Below, piece by piece: positions 11,630 to 21,740 of a stretch of DNA of 64,000 nucleotides. The notes under the pieces are model-generated. The model did not search any database and was not told the DNA's origin. It worked only from the letters and a program-made list of their open reading frames with translations. The stretch spans positions 23,652,934-23,716,933 of the forward strand of contig OY754980.1 in the NCBI GenBank assembly GCA_963576475.1. The letters run 5' to 3'. A program made the translations under genes and the position numbers. The number at the start of each line of letters is the position of its first letter. Position 1 is the first letter of the stretch. This DNA comes from Molanna angustata (lineage: Eukaryota; Arthropoda; Insecta; Trichoptera; Molannidae).

Positions 11630-12894
11630 AAAAAAGTCGTACTTACAAATTGAAAATGTGTGACCGTTTCGTTGAAATGTCACCTGTGATTAAATTTAAT
11701 AGTCTTTGGTCGGTTTTCACCTTTCGATGGTAACAATAATTATTCCTGTAGGTATTTGACTTTAAAATCCATAGATTATCCTTATCTTTATCTACACACA
11801 TAGAATTTTTTAGCATACCAGATGCCGTCGAAACATGTTTTGACCTTTTCTTGTAAAAATTCAAAAATATTATTGCGATATCGGAATATTCATAATAATA
11901 CCGTGCTCGGGTCACACGTGATAAATAGAAATGAACAAATTGTGATAAAAAGGGATTATCTCGGAAACATAAAACGAAATTATTATATTTTTCTATGCGT
12001 GAACATGTTTAACATTGATAATTCCACATTATCTTTGTGGGAAATCTTTTCATATTAAATTTGTGAACGCGTGGTAGCTGTTCTTTTTTCGAACTTATTG
12101 AAATGTTATTTTTACTACTCCTTACTACCCCAATGAGATATAGTGGGGAGTTGTGAATTCGTAATTTCAAAGGTTTTTTTATTACAGATTATCAACTAGT
12201 ATCATGCTGAAATTGTATTCTGCAAGTTTCATCACAATTTATACGTGCGTGTGTCCTGCGTAGGTACTACATAATAATATGTACCTACTATGTACCATGT
12301 AAGATATATCGATTATAGACTTATTACTCATTCGATTTTTTCAAAAATTGGATTTGTGTATTTCTAATACTCGCTTTGATCCCATTAGATTTTGAAGGAT
12401 GTCTGATCAGTACTTTTCAATTTTTATAACTGCCAAATATTTCAGTTTCAAGTGACCCCAAGCTCAGGAAAATCCTGTAAAGATAATTTTTATTTTCAAT
12501 TCGCTAAAAAGGCACATCTCTTTCATAACATGGTATTGAAGTGTTATCAAGTCTACTTAATAAAAAAATGAAATCAAAATAATTTACTAAACTAATTTCA
12601 TGAACATGCTGAAAAATTTTCATACAAAATTTGAATAATATGTGGAGAACTTGGTGGTGAAGAGTATGGCGTTGGCTTAGTACCTACTCGTTTTATACTA
12701 TTCATACGACCAAATAATTATGCTTTTTCGTTGTCCTTTAAGATCGCAAAACCGGAGATGCTCATTGAAACAATTTAACGGGAACAAGATAACATGTTTC
12801 AATGAAAATTAAACACGACTTTTTTAAGTTTTTTTTTACTTTTAAAATCACTCTTTGAAAAGCAATATTTCGATATTCAAGTACTTTTTTCACT
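11630..12894. other. No gene recognised
   Basis: AT-rich sequence with weak open frames (11643-11915 minus, 11822-12058 plus) that show no motif and overlap each other. A trace of the family H terminus ('gttggcttagtacctactcg') lies near 12670. Confidence 0.4.
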
Positions 12895-13415
12895 TAATAT
12901 GAAAACAGCATGAAGGTATGTATATGTGTGTGGAAATTAAGCATCAAACGATTGAGCGTCCCTGTAGATATTGTGTAGTGTATACTTCCATACAAATTGT
13001 ATGAAATGATGTCGTCACAAAATTCAATAAAAAGTGTTAAAAAAAGTTCTATTTGTACTAATAAATTACATATTTTTATAGAAATTAAATTATCTAGTTG
13101 GGATGTCTCGGCGTTTTATAATATGTATAAAAAAATGGAAAATTAGGCAGTCAAACATATTAATTTATTTAAAAAAAAAACAATGTTTGAGATTTTGAAT
13201 TTGTCTTTATTTATACCTTCCTACCAATTTTCAGCATTGTAGTTTTTATAGTTATTGAGTTATCTGGAAAAATAAAGCAAATATTCAACAGTTGATAACC
13301 CCTATCTGAAACAAAATCGAAATTCCGAGTATAAAAGTATTGTTGGCTTAAAATTTTCTATATTTTCTGAAATTATTGGCTCTGTGAATCAAGCGGATCA
13401 AATTTATAAGGGGGT

Positions 13416-13494
<79 letters not shown>

Positions 13495-13670
13495 ACTAAA
13501 TGTTCTTCTCCAAATTCCATGTAAGGTACATATATGCTGCGAAGCCTCTAAATTGGTGTTTTTTATCTTCAATGTTGGAAAAACCATGCATAAATTTTAC
13601 TACTGCATACAATTCTCTCACACGAGACCACTGTCGATTCATTAAGATAAATAAATTCTCTTCTCAACAG
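12895..13670 (-). mobile_element. Family A Helitron-like copy A2 with expanded (CA)n
   Basis: Carries the family A blocks in reverse: 'atgaaatgatgtcgtcac' (13001), 'gttgggatgtctcggcg' (13096), 'gttgataacccctatctg' (13290), 'gctgcgaagcctct' (13534). The extreme 5' terminus is decayed near 13630-13670. At the position where other copies have a few CAGACA units, this copy holds a long CA tract. Confidence 0.7.
13416..13497 (+). repeat. (CA)n microsatellite
   Basis: About 37 uninterrupted CA units followed by CAGACACAC. It lies inside family A copy A2, between 'ataagggggtga' and 'ctaaatgttct', so its seed was transposon sequence. Confidence 0.95.
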
Positions 13671-13681
13671 TAGGATCACGT

Positions 13682-14032
13682 GACGTCCTACGTAGGCGAT
13701 TCAAAACGAACGTGAAGAGGCGCGGCGCGGCGCGAAAATAACGAACAGTTTTTTAACTATGGAAGTGTCTTAAGACCTACGTTACCAACCGCGAGTAGGG
13801 TACGATGCGGCGCGGCGCGATGCGAAGCGAACACGACCGGTTGGTTTAATATTTTCGCGCGAATCGGAAGCGGTGCCATAGTTTTTTTTTGGTTAAGTAT
13901 AATGTGAGAAGCGCGATTGGCGCGCACGCAGGACAGAACCGCCGCGTCGCACCGTATCGCATTGATTTCGCGTGTAACCGCATCGCATCGCTTCGCAATC
14001 GCGTTCACTTTGAATCGCCTACGTTGGACGTC
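13682..14032. mobile_element. GC/CpG-rich TIR element (MITE-like)
   Basis: Left end GACGTCCTACGTAGGCGATT and right end, reversed, GACGTCCAACGTAGGCGATT; the match continues to ...CAAA..GAACG (about 31 bases). Behind each TIR are simple GC-rich runs (gcgcggcgcggcgcg; gcgatgcgatgcgg reversed). The composition differs sharply from the AT-rich surroundings. A target duplication is not clear. A related scrap may lie at 52240-52300 ('cgcaccgtatc'). Confidence 0.65.
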
Positions 14033-14039
14033 GCGTTAT

Positions 14040-14660
14040 AAGTTATGTAATTGACCCATCTTAACACTTGAGAATGATTTTACAAAATATTTTATGTAGT
14101 TTTCATTATAAATCATTAAAATAGCCAATGAAATTTCGATTATAAACGACGAAATATGACACAAACATAGGATAGACAATTATTCACTAAGTAATCATCT
14201 AAGAGCTGCTTCAAAACAGATACAACCCGTTAATTCAGCCATCAGTCAAAGTTATCGTATAACCGGTGCTATAATTATTGTAGCGATAACTTGGGATAGA
14301 TATACAGAGTAGACGTTATAATTTTGGGGCCGTTGCGTTATGGAAAATATAGCCATACTCTTCTCCTAGACAGCTTGTCAAGATAAAAACCTTTCACAAG
14401 TAATTTACTTGGGGATTTCACCCTTATTTTATCAAAATACCTCCCATGTACTTTGTTGTTTTGAGACTAGGTATATATGTAAATATACAACATATTTTTG
14501 AGAAAATTTAATGTTATCTAAAAATATGAATTCATCAAGAAGTGTAGAAATTTAACGGTAAAAGCATGACTATCAACAATATTTTTTTATTGAATCAATT
14601 CAATATATATTTCTTATCTAGTTTGAAGAAGTTCATTTTTCATTGAATGTTTCATTTTCA
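14040..14660. other. No gene recognised
   Basis: AT-rich sequence without supportable features. Confidence 0.45.
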
Positions 14661-14661
14661 A

Positions 14662-14915
14662 CTTCTTCTTCTTCTTCAGCCTATTTTTTTCCATTCTTGA
14701 AAAAAAACAGGCCTCCACCTTGACCCTCCACAACTCCCTGAATTGGGCACACTGCATCCATCTCCCACCGGCACTTTTCTGTATGTCATCAGACCACCTA
14801 GCCTGGAGTCTACCGACGCCTCTTCGGCTTGTTCTCGGTCGCCATTCTAGAATCTTTTTGGTCCATCGTGAATCCTGCCATTTGGCAATATGCCCTGCTC
14901 ATTTTCAACACAAAA
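14662..14915 (-). pseudogene. RTE-like LINE C-terminal fragment
   Basis: Reading from 14915 leftwards, shifting frames give a series matching the C-terminus of the element at 61880-62785: 'ILEWRPR' then 'RRG.GRLQARWSDDI', 'GRWMQCAQ..ELWRVKVEA' and a terminal (GAA)n tail (cttcttcttcttc at 14661 on this strand). Frameshifts prove decay. It immediately precedes the Penelope-like element. Confidence 0.6.
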
Positions 14916-15062
14916 TTTAATTAACTTAGAGTTCAAGAAAATAAATTAAGTATGTAACTAAGTTTAGTTTGTCGATCGACAATTCTTGATAGAACTCCAT
15001 TGTACGTTGATATGTTATAAAAATATAAAAATACTTGGTTATAGTTCTAATGTATTTATTAG

Positions 15063-15103
15063 ATTATTGACGCGTTTCGTGCAAAGAACATCGTCAGAAT
15101 AAT
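15063..15103 (-). ncRNA. Hammerhead ribozyme motif, left inverted end
   Basis: On the minus strand: ATTATT, core CTGACGA, then T GTTC TTT GCAC, then GAAAC GC GTC, then AATAAT. Stem I (ATTATT/AATAAT) is perfect. Stem II has one mismatch (GTTC/GCAC). Stem III is the minimal form seen in Penelope-like elements. Predicted self-cleavage follows GTC. Confidence 0.6.
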
Positions 15104-15598
15104 GCTCTACAAGACTGAGACTAGTGGTTATATAAAAAAATTACATGACAGGTGTATAAAAATGTTGGTTTTTGAACGGTTGAAAAGAAGTTATATAATG
15201 CAAATGAATCTAAACAAATATACGTTTTAATACAATGAAAGTAGTTGGGTCACTGGTTGTAGTCCCCTGTGACTATTAGGTCTGTAACAAAAGAAAACGA
15301 CAGCAGTAAAATTCGAAAGGTAAATAATATTGTATTTATTGGTTTATTGTTATCTTTTAAGTGTGGTTAAAACCAATGTATTTCATAGATATTTGGTAGT
15401 TATAATTATAAACCGTTTAATTTTAATCTTAATACATTTAACAACAAAGGAAGGTATATGTCTGTCTAACCCATCGGTTTCAATAATGGTGAATATATAT
15501 GATCAATTTGTTTATTGATGAGTAATTTTTGTGGATCCTTTTTTACTGTTTATTTCTAATATTTCTAGTCGGTCAAGTTTTCTCCCTTTTATTCCCCG

Positions 15599-15994
15599 AT
15601 GTATTATATTTATATTATGGTCACTATTAAATTGGTGGTTGTTTTCACAACAAATGTCACAACGAATATTAGTAGAGTCATCAAAAAAACTGGCAAAAAT
15701 ATTGCATTTTCTAATCGAAAAACATTAGGTAAATTGTTACTTAATAATAAAGACAAGGTTGAACAGTTGGATAACAGCGGAATTTATGAACTAAATTGTA
15801 ACTCATGTACGGGAACATATATTGGACAAACTGGCCGTGCCTTTAAAACAAGAATTAAAGAACACATGGCATGCATAAGATTAAAGAAAGACACCTCAAA
15901 TTTTGCAGAACATATAAACGAAAACAACCACCAATGGCGTTGCGAGATGCGGCGCTGGTTCGGTTTTTTAAAAGATTTGATTTGTAGAAGGTAG
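15599..15994 (+). pseudogene. Penelope-like GIY-YIG endonuclease fragment
   Basis: 131-codon frame. Residues 61-63 are GIY and 74-76 are YIG, followed by GQTGR with Arg80. Cys67 and Cys70 lie between GIY and YIG, and His89 and His105 (AEH) follow, matching the C-C-H-H signature of Penelope-like EN domains. Residues ~23-57 resemble the RT-EN linker of these elements ('SRVIKK..KNIAFSNRKTL'). The frame loses similarity after about residue 113, where the tail has probably shifted. The frame's own Met is not a natural start. In intact elements this domain nicks target DNA to prime reverse transcription. Confidence 0.8.
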
Positions 15995-16516
15995 AAATGC
16001 GAGGTGGTATGTATGTTAAGCACTGCAATTAACAAATCTGAACACCTCCAGTGACACCAAAACAAAACAATGCACCTACCTTTTGACCAGGACGCTGGAA
16101 GGGCCTTTTCTGCAGTGTCGGCAGCTGGAGATGACACAGTTGAGATGCGAATTTGTATCGGCGTGTATTATATCAGCGGCGACGAGATGATAATAGCGAA
16201 ACTTAAATATTGCAATAATATAACAATAGATGTGTCTGCGAATTAGCAGTGAAAGAAAGTCTTCTTTTTACAGCGCGAGCGGGCGAACACTTGTTCTAAT
16301 TGTCATCCATAGACAACTGACGGCGATCTTGATAAACATCCGGCCATCCTATTGGCCGAGTCTGTGCATTACTTATTCGAATGTCACACAGAGGCACTCA
16401 AAAAGTCAAATGCAGTGATATACAAATTTTAAATGTTTTGTAGCGCGAACAACCAATTTAATAGTGACCTGTCATGTAAATTTTGTTTATAACCACTAAT
16501 CTCAGTCTTGTAGAGC

Positions 16517-16557
16517 ATTATTCTGACGATGTGCTTTGCACGAAACGCGTCAATAAT
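16517..16557 (+). ncRNA. Hammerhead ribozyme motif, right inverted end
   Basis: ATTATT (16517-16522) pairs perfectly with AATAAT (16552-16557) as stem I. The core CTGACGA fits the CUGANGA consensus. Stem II is GTGC/GCAC with a TTT loop, after one extra T. GAAAC then GC then GTC makes the minimal stem III. The predicted cleavage site is between 16551 and 16552. All core bases match the hammerhead consensus except the extra U before stem II. Confidence 0.7.
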
Positions 16558-16639
16558 CTAATAAATTAATATAATAGAACTACATATAACCAAGTATTTT
16601 TATATTTTTATAACATATCAATTAAGTATGTGTTTCATA

Positions 16640-17344
16640 TGGAATATTTTTTTGTAAGTAGCAGGATGGTTCTCACTGTTTTATGAGCGTGTAATCTACA
16701 TTACATGCTCATTGTGTCATCAGTTCAGTCATTTGTAAGTTTGGAATAAGGGGTTACTTTTTATTATTCAATTTTATTGAGCCAACAATTAAGAATGGCT
16801 AATATTATTGTTGTCGATCGCTAATACCTTAAATCAATATCTTCGAGAAAAAGAAGAATAGATTATGTATTTTTAAATGAGTTTCTTTTTTGACGTTGTT
16901 TCTGAAAATACAAGGCATGTAATTTTTTTCTAAAAACTCTACGAAAACATCTTTTTTTCACCTACCTAATATCGGATATACGGGAAACGATATGAACAAG
17001 AGAGCAGATACCTACATATAATTATTATTAAAGAACAAGAAAAGGTAACTATGTAGGAGAGCCAAAGATAATGATACCTTAAAAAGGGAATCTTTATAAC
17101 CCAAGTAAATAGCAATGATGATAATAATATTTTAAGATAATGAACACTGCCTTGACGATGAGCATGACTCAAATGAATATTTCAATACTTTTCTTAATAC
17201 TTCAGGCCTAGGAAGTTTTTGTAAGCAAAATAATGTTTGTTTATAAAGTTAAAGCAGGGTAAGTGTGTCGTGTTTACACACTGAAAACATAGTTTTTGTT
17301 TTTTTCTGCAAAAAAATACCTAGGTAAAATAATGTTTTGTTACA
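16640..17344. other. No gene recognised
   Basis: AT-rich sequence. A minus frame at 16966-17172 has no motif. Confidence 0.4.
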
Positions 17345-17960
17345 TAAAATGAGTAGGTTGTAGCCAACACTCAACTCTCCACACCATAGTAAGTGTTCAT
17401 TTTTTTCTTCTTGAAAGGTTGACAATCTCTAAATGCATTTTTATGAAGAATATTTATATTAAATTCTTAAACAAATATAAGATTTCCAGAGGACAAAAGT
17501 TTTCACAAAACACCATACACACAAAAACATTGTAACGAAACTCATAGTATGCATTTTCTACATGATACTTGTTGAGAAATTTTAAGTCAAATTGCATTAC
17601 TAGCAAGATGAGCACGTATGAGACAGTGTATCAATGTTGATGAGGCGATGTATGTATATGTGTCAAGATAGAAGAATGAGGTGTTCGGTTCTCACTGCCT
17701 ACCCCTTGAAGAAGATAGAAGTGGAGAGTAAAAAATACACTTCTCTTTAGAGACACAAACAATATCAATATGAAGTTAATCACTCAATTTTCTCACACAG
17801 AAGCTATTTTATGTCTGTTATATACATTTTCCATACAAATATGAAATTTATTCACATTGATATGGCAGACCATAGATTTTTCTCTTTTAATTTTGACAAT
17901 CCTTGAATGCATTTTTGATGAGTGTATTTTTATTTTATCAAAATTTTAAACATAATAAAA
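17345..17960 (+). repeat. Family H fragment interrupted by LINE scrap
   Basis: Starts 'gagtaggttgtagccaacac' then 'tcaactctccacacca', the reversed right end of the 6441-8725 element. The motif 'tgacaat...aatgcattttt.atga' occurs twice (17420 and 17890), suggesting two diverged internal units. An RTE-like scrap interrupts it at 17600-17710. Confidence 0.5.
17600..17710 (+). pseudogene. RTE-like LINE terminal scrap
   Basis: Reads 'RMRQCINVDEAMYV' and, after a shift, 'VFGSHCLP', equivalent to 'RMRRCMNVDEA..ACQDR...RSVLSAYP' at 20677-20877 and 24620-24713. Only the last ~35 codons of the element are present. Confidence 0.6.
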
Positions 17961-18026
17961 AAACCTCGATTTTTCAGAAGTAAGAAAAAAATGTAAAAAA
18001 AAACGCTTAAAAATTGTGAAATCATG

Positions 18027-18366
18027 ACTGTAATAGGATGATGTATGACAGGGTCGGAAATGAGGACATAAGGAAAGAATGAAAGATAAAGAAAGATGTC
18101 ATTAATAGAATGAAAGTGAACACATTGAGATCGTTTGGCCATATGGGGAGAATGAATGAGGAATGCCTGACGAAGAAAATATACATTGAATACTGGAATG
18201 GAATGAGAGGTCGGGGCCGCCCAAGGAAGGGATGGCACGTGCATGTGAACGGTATTTTGAAAGACGGAAATGTCAGAAGCATGAATAACAGACGAACATG
18301 TATAAGACGATGTATGAATGTCGACGAGGCGATGAATGTACCCCGCGAGGGACATGGTGTGATGGT
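18027..18366 (+). pseudogene. RTE-like LINE C-terminal fragment
   Basis: Frame 18110-18376 reads MKVNTLRSFGHMGRMNEECL, then the basic NGMRGRGRPRKGWHVHVNGI, then 'RMNNRRTCIRRCMNVDEA'-like residues. Upstream codons (RVGNEDIRKE) contain a stop. This is the carboxy-terminal region of a recurring LINE in this window (also 20677, 21741, 24407, 36085, 53135). Its last codons diverge ('VPREGHGVMVYY' by frameshift). Confidence 0.7.
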
Positions 18367-18384
18367 TTATTATTGAATATAGAT

Positions 18385-18966
18385 GTGAAAAGGTATGTCT
18401 GGTACCTGGGAGTGATTATAATTATCAGTGCGCATCCTCTTTAATGATGAAACTTTATTTAAGAATTTTATCATCGTTTCAATATAATTTGTGCTTGTAT
18501 GTTTTTATATTATTCATGCGTTTCTATGAAATCCTGTTTGCTATAAATCATTGGTGATTTGTTCAGCGCACACCCGGGAAGATTTATATATTTGTCTTCT
18601 CACAAATAAATGTATTAAATGATTTATTTAAATTTATTCGATGACTGAAGATATGAAAGAGACTGAAAGGATGGAAGGAAACTTCTGTCATAGTACCAAT
18701 GCATTTCGTCTTTTATACTTTGAACACTCGTTGTACAAACCACAACTGAATGAATTCCATGCACACATGTAATTAGATAAATAAAAATTCAGAAACCTTC
18801 CTGGATGTGCGCTGAACAAATCACCAAGTTTCATTGTAATCAGATTGACGATATATGAAAAAGCATAAAAAGGATATAAAAAGATATTAAAATGATATAA
18901 AAATTTGAATTTTCACAAGAAACAACTCCCAGGTGCCAGACTTACTTTTTTCATACCTATTTTCAC
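18385..18966. mobile_element. TIR element containing a nested MITE
   Basis: GTGAAAAGGTATGTCTGGTA then CCTGGGAGT at the left is mirrored by ACTCCCAGGTGCCAGACTTA...CATACCTATTTTCAC at the right, so the ends are inverted repeats of ~35 bases. The middle is occupied by a second TIR element (18551-18826). No open frame of note. Confidence 0.5.
18551..18826. mobile_element. MITE with ~28-bp TIRs
   Basis: Left TTGGTGATTTGTTCAGCGCA and right, reversed, the same 20 bases, continuing as C(A/A)(C/T)CC(G/A)GGAAG. The interior is 'aaggatggaaggaaacttctg...' with no coding capacity. A target duplication is not evident. Confidence 0.65.
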
Positions 18967-18969
18967 TAA

Positions 18970-19791
18970 AAAAGAAAATATCAAAAAGCAGACTTACAAA
19001 AATTATTATTTTGACGTTTCTATCTCTAAAACTTTAATCTCTTAAGCTTTAATCTCTTATTTGAGCACTTTAATCTCCTATATATTTGAACTTACTTTAA
19101 TCTCTTATTTGAACACTTTAATTTCTTCTTTGAACAAATATATAATTTTGAAAAGACTTTTTATCGTAACTTGTTTTTGAAATACGTACCCATGAAGTGC
19201 TTACAGAATCAATATTTCATAATTTTTTAGTATTCTCAACAAAGATTGTTGCAAAATGTGAATGATCATTTTATCTAAGATAGGAAAGTGGAATAAATGT
19301 TTTTATTCCACTTGGACTTAGTGGAATAAAAGCATATATTCTAGCCGGAACGTTTTTTTAAAGTTATACAATCGGACGTCATGTATACATATTAAATAAA
19401 CTACACGTAATGTGTGGAAAATTTCCTGCACAATTTATCTAAATATTTTGTACTAATGGCCAAAATGACCTCATAAATGGAAGCGTGAATAGAAGCTGAT
19501 CCAGGGGGGTTTTTAATCATTAAAGCAATTGGAACTACCCATGACAGTCCTACTTGAAAGTAGGCGAATAATTGGGTCTACTCGTCATCCTCAGTTTTGA
19601 GGGCAAAGATCTGATAAGGACAATATTTTGATATATTGTCTTAAGAGTCTATATTAGGCTAAATAGTTAATTTTGAAAATCTTTTCCCCAGTACCCAATA
19701 CCCTTTTAATTTATTCATTGACAATTACCAAAAAAATATTACAAGGCTCATGAAGTAGATTTTCACATATAATCTGTGAACAAAATACATA
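18970..19791. other. AT-rich, small local repeats
   Basis: At 19020-19140 about five degenerate tandem copies of 'ctttaatctcttatttgaacac' are present. At 19287-19331 three alternating inverted motifs occur (separate entry). No gene is recognised. Confidence 0.55.
19287..19331. repeat. Three-way alternating inverted repeat
   Basis: AGTGGAATAAA (19287), TTTTATTCCACT (19301) and AGTGGAATAAAA (19320) alternate. The middle arm can pair with either outer arm, giving mutually exclusive hairpins with loops of only a few bases. Confidence 0.8.
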
Positions 19792-20214
19792 TGTGGCAGA
19801 CGACAGACGAAATGCGGGCGAAATGAAATAGCGCGCGAACTTCATGGCTATATATTATGTTCCATATTCAATAATTAATTGCCTTGAACTGAACACGTAT
19901 TAGCAGGAACAGTTTGCGTTGTTTAACCATGTGCATTTGGAGGACACTTGCCTTGAATTCAACACGAGTTTTTAAGTGCATTAGCGCAACAAACTAGTGC
20001 TTAATTCGAGGCAGTACTTGCCTCCTAACCAACACTGAAAGGTAAATACGCCTCCAGGAGAGCCTACACCGACTAAGACGGGAAAAGGGCAAAGAAGATG
20101 ATAACTAATAACACTCAATTGTCACTCCTTCCCCATTCTCTCTCACACCCCACAACTTCTATCCCCCTACTATCTTTGTTGCTATGATTGAACATTTATT
20201 TATTTATTTATGTA

Positions 20215-20356
20215 GCTTCTCGGGCAACTAACAGGTACTATGTCAAATAATTATTTAACACGCACCCAATAACAAGTTGCCACATTCTGGAGACTTACGA
20301 TATTTATCGTCTCACAGATCCAGACTGAAAACACAATTTTAAAAACTGTGTCTCCA
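20215..20356 (-). mobile_element. SINE family C, 3' body C2
   Basis: Reversed, it runs 'tctggagacacagttttt', 'gtgttttcagtctggatctg', 'gagacgataaatatcg', 'cagaatgtggcaacttgtta', 'ttgggtgcgtg'. The first part overlaps C1 and the last part overlaps C3, so together these three copies define the family. The A-box head is missing. Confidence 0.65.
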
Positions 20357-20406
20357 GATAAACAAGTGAAATTATTAAAAACATTTAATAATTTCACTTG
20401 TTTATC
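20357..20406. repeat. Perfect 23-bp inverted repeat, 4-base loop
   Basis: GATAAACAAGTGAAATTATT then AAA, loop AACA, then TTTAATAATTTCACTTGTTT then ATC. The arms match at all 23 positions. It abuts SINE C2. Confidence 0.95.
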
Positions 20407-20643
20407 TTTATATTTGTTTTTTTGTTATCAATTTAATGTACCTATCCTACGTTGCTTTGGTTTTCTGGAAGAAATTGTTTTATAAACATGCATATAATAT
20501 TATACGTAAAGTAAAATAAAATATATCACAATTTTGGTGATAGGTTTATAATATTTTTTCGTGTATCATACATTAGAAGGTAATTTATTGTGCACATCCG
20601 TATGCCCAAGGTATAAAAGGGTTTTAATAGGGATATATAACTT

Positions 20644-20877
20644 TTCCATTCCATCCATTCCATTCCATTCCATGGAATGAGAGGTCGGGGACGCCCAAAA
20701 AAGGGATGGCACGACCATGTGAACGAAATTTTGAAAGACGGAAATGTTAGAAGTGTGAGCAATAGACGAGCATGTATGAGACGATGCATGAATGTGGACG
20801 AAGCGAGGGATGCATGCCAGGATAGAAAAATGTGGCGTTCGGTTCTCTTTGCCTACCCCGCAAGGGACATGGCGTGA
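20644..20877 (+). pseudogene. RTE-like LINE C-terminus (cleanest tail)
   Basis: Open from 20677 for 66 codons: MRGRGRPKKGWHDHVNEI, NRRACMRRCMNVDEARDA, CQDRKMWRSVLFAYPARDMA, stop. It matches the last third of the C-terminal domain of the copy at 23700-24713. The GRGRP-K-K-GW basic motif and W-R-S-V-L-x-A-Y-P end are typical of RTE-like ORF2 proteins in arthropods. Just upstream (20644-20680) is a (CATTC)n run. The copy is strongly 5'-truncated. Confidence 0.75.
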
Positions 20878-20889
20878 TGGTATGTATGT

Positions 20890-21477
20890 ATATAACTTTT
20901 AATTTGTGCTAAAATAAATGTAACATATTTTATGAAAATTTTCCAGAATGACTACACCCAATGTATTCCTGATATTGGTAACTTTAATGAATTTCCTACA
21001 ACAGAGCCATTTCACAACAGCAAACTCTATACATTCTTTACGTTTATGATAATGCTTGATCGTTTCAGGCTAATAGGGTAGATATTAATGATAATTTTAT
21101 TCCAAATATACACACCATCTATTGATTCCTTATCAGCTCAAATACATTATATTTGCCTCGGGGGATTCAAAACAGAATATATTAACTATTAGTATATTGC
21201 ACATTATAATACTTACATACTTACTCATGTTGTGTACAAACAGATACATCTGCATTTTATTAAGATACAAATATTAGAATTACAAATTTTAATGATAAGT
21301 ACCATACAATATTTATGAAAACATACTGGTTAACTATATACTTCTACACAGTATAGGTACCTACATTAAATTATCAGATGAAACAGGACTATTGATTTTT
21401 CTGGTGGTCCTTTCCAACATCACAGTAAAGAACCATTTTTTTAATAATTGTAATGATATAATAAACCTCTACCAGAT
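20890..21477. other. No gene recognised
   Basis: AT-rich sequence without supportable features. Confidence 0.45.
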
Positions 21478-21600
21478 ACATAATTTATCACGCAAATTTT
21501 GCTTCTCTGGGCTGAAAACACTGGTTTGTTGGAAGAAATTGCCACACGGCATTAAACTCGCCACTTGCGCAGGGTGCGAGGAAGTGTTTATCATAATTAT
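21478..21600 (+). mobile_element. SINE family D tail, copy D1
   Basis: Shares 'cacgcaaat.ttgcttctctgggctg', 'ggaagaaattgccacacggc' and 'cgccacttgcgcagggtgc' with 56415-56512, where a tRNA-like head precedes them. The head is missing here. Confidence 0.6.
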
Positions 21601-21740
21601 TTTATTGTGATTTTGGTTCTGTATTGCACAATACTAAAATTTTTAAAAATGAACAAGTTCCAAAATAATTGTCAAGCTCAAAGCATTGCAAAAGTGCAAG
21701 TGGCAATTTTAACAGTCTTCTTGCGTGGTATAATAATACA

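Larger units (their letters stand above)
14956..16619 (+). mobile_element. Penelope-like element derivative with inverted ends
   Basis: The 12-mer AATTAAGTATGT occurs at 14944-14955 and 16620-16631, a likely target-site duplication. Inside it, about 150 bp at the left (from 15007, 'ttgatatgttataaaaa...') is repeated in inverted orientation at the right (to 16619). Each inverted end carries a hammerhead-like motif. Between them lies a GIY-YIG endonuclease frame. The RT domain expected upstream is missing or unrecognisable: only ~500 bp separate the left repeat from GIY-YIG. Penelope-like elements encode RT followed by GIY-YIG, and hammerhead ribozymes are known in their terminal repeats. I infer a truncated, probably immobile copy. 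Confidence 0.75.

Noticed and set aside
13348..13587. V-C-V-C frame
   Set aside because: (CA)n microsatellite inside a transposon.
15784..16137. 117-codon minus frame
   Set aside because: Antisense shadow of the GIY-YIG domain.
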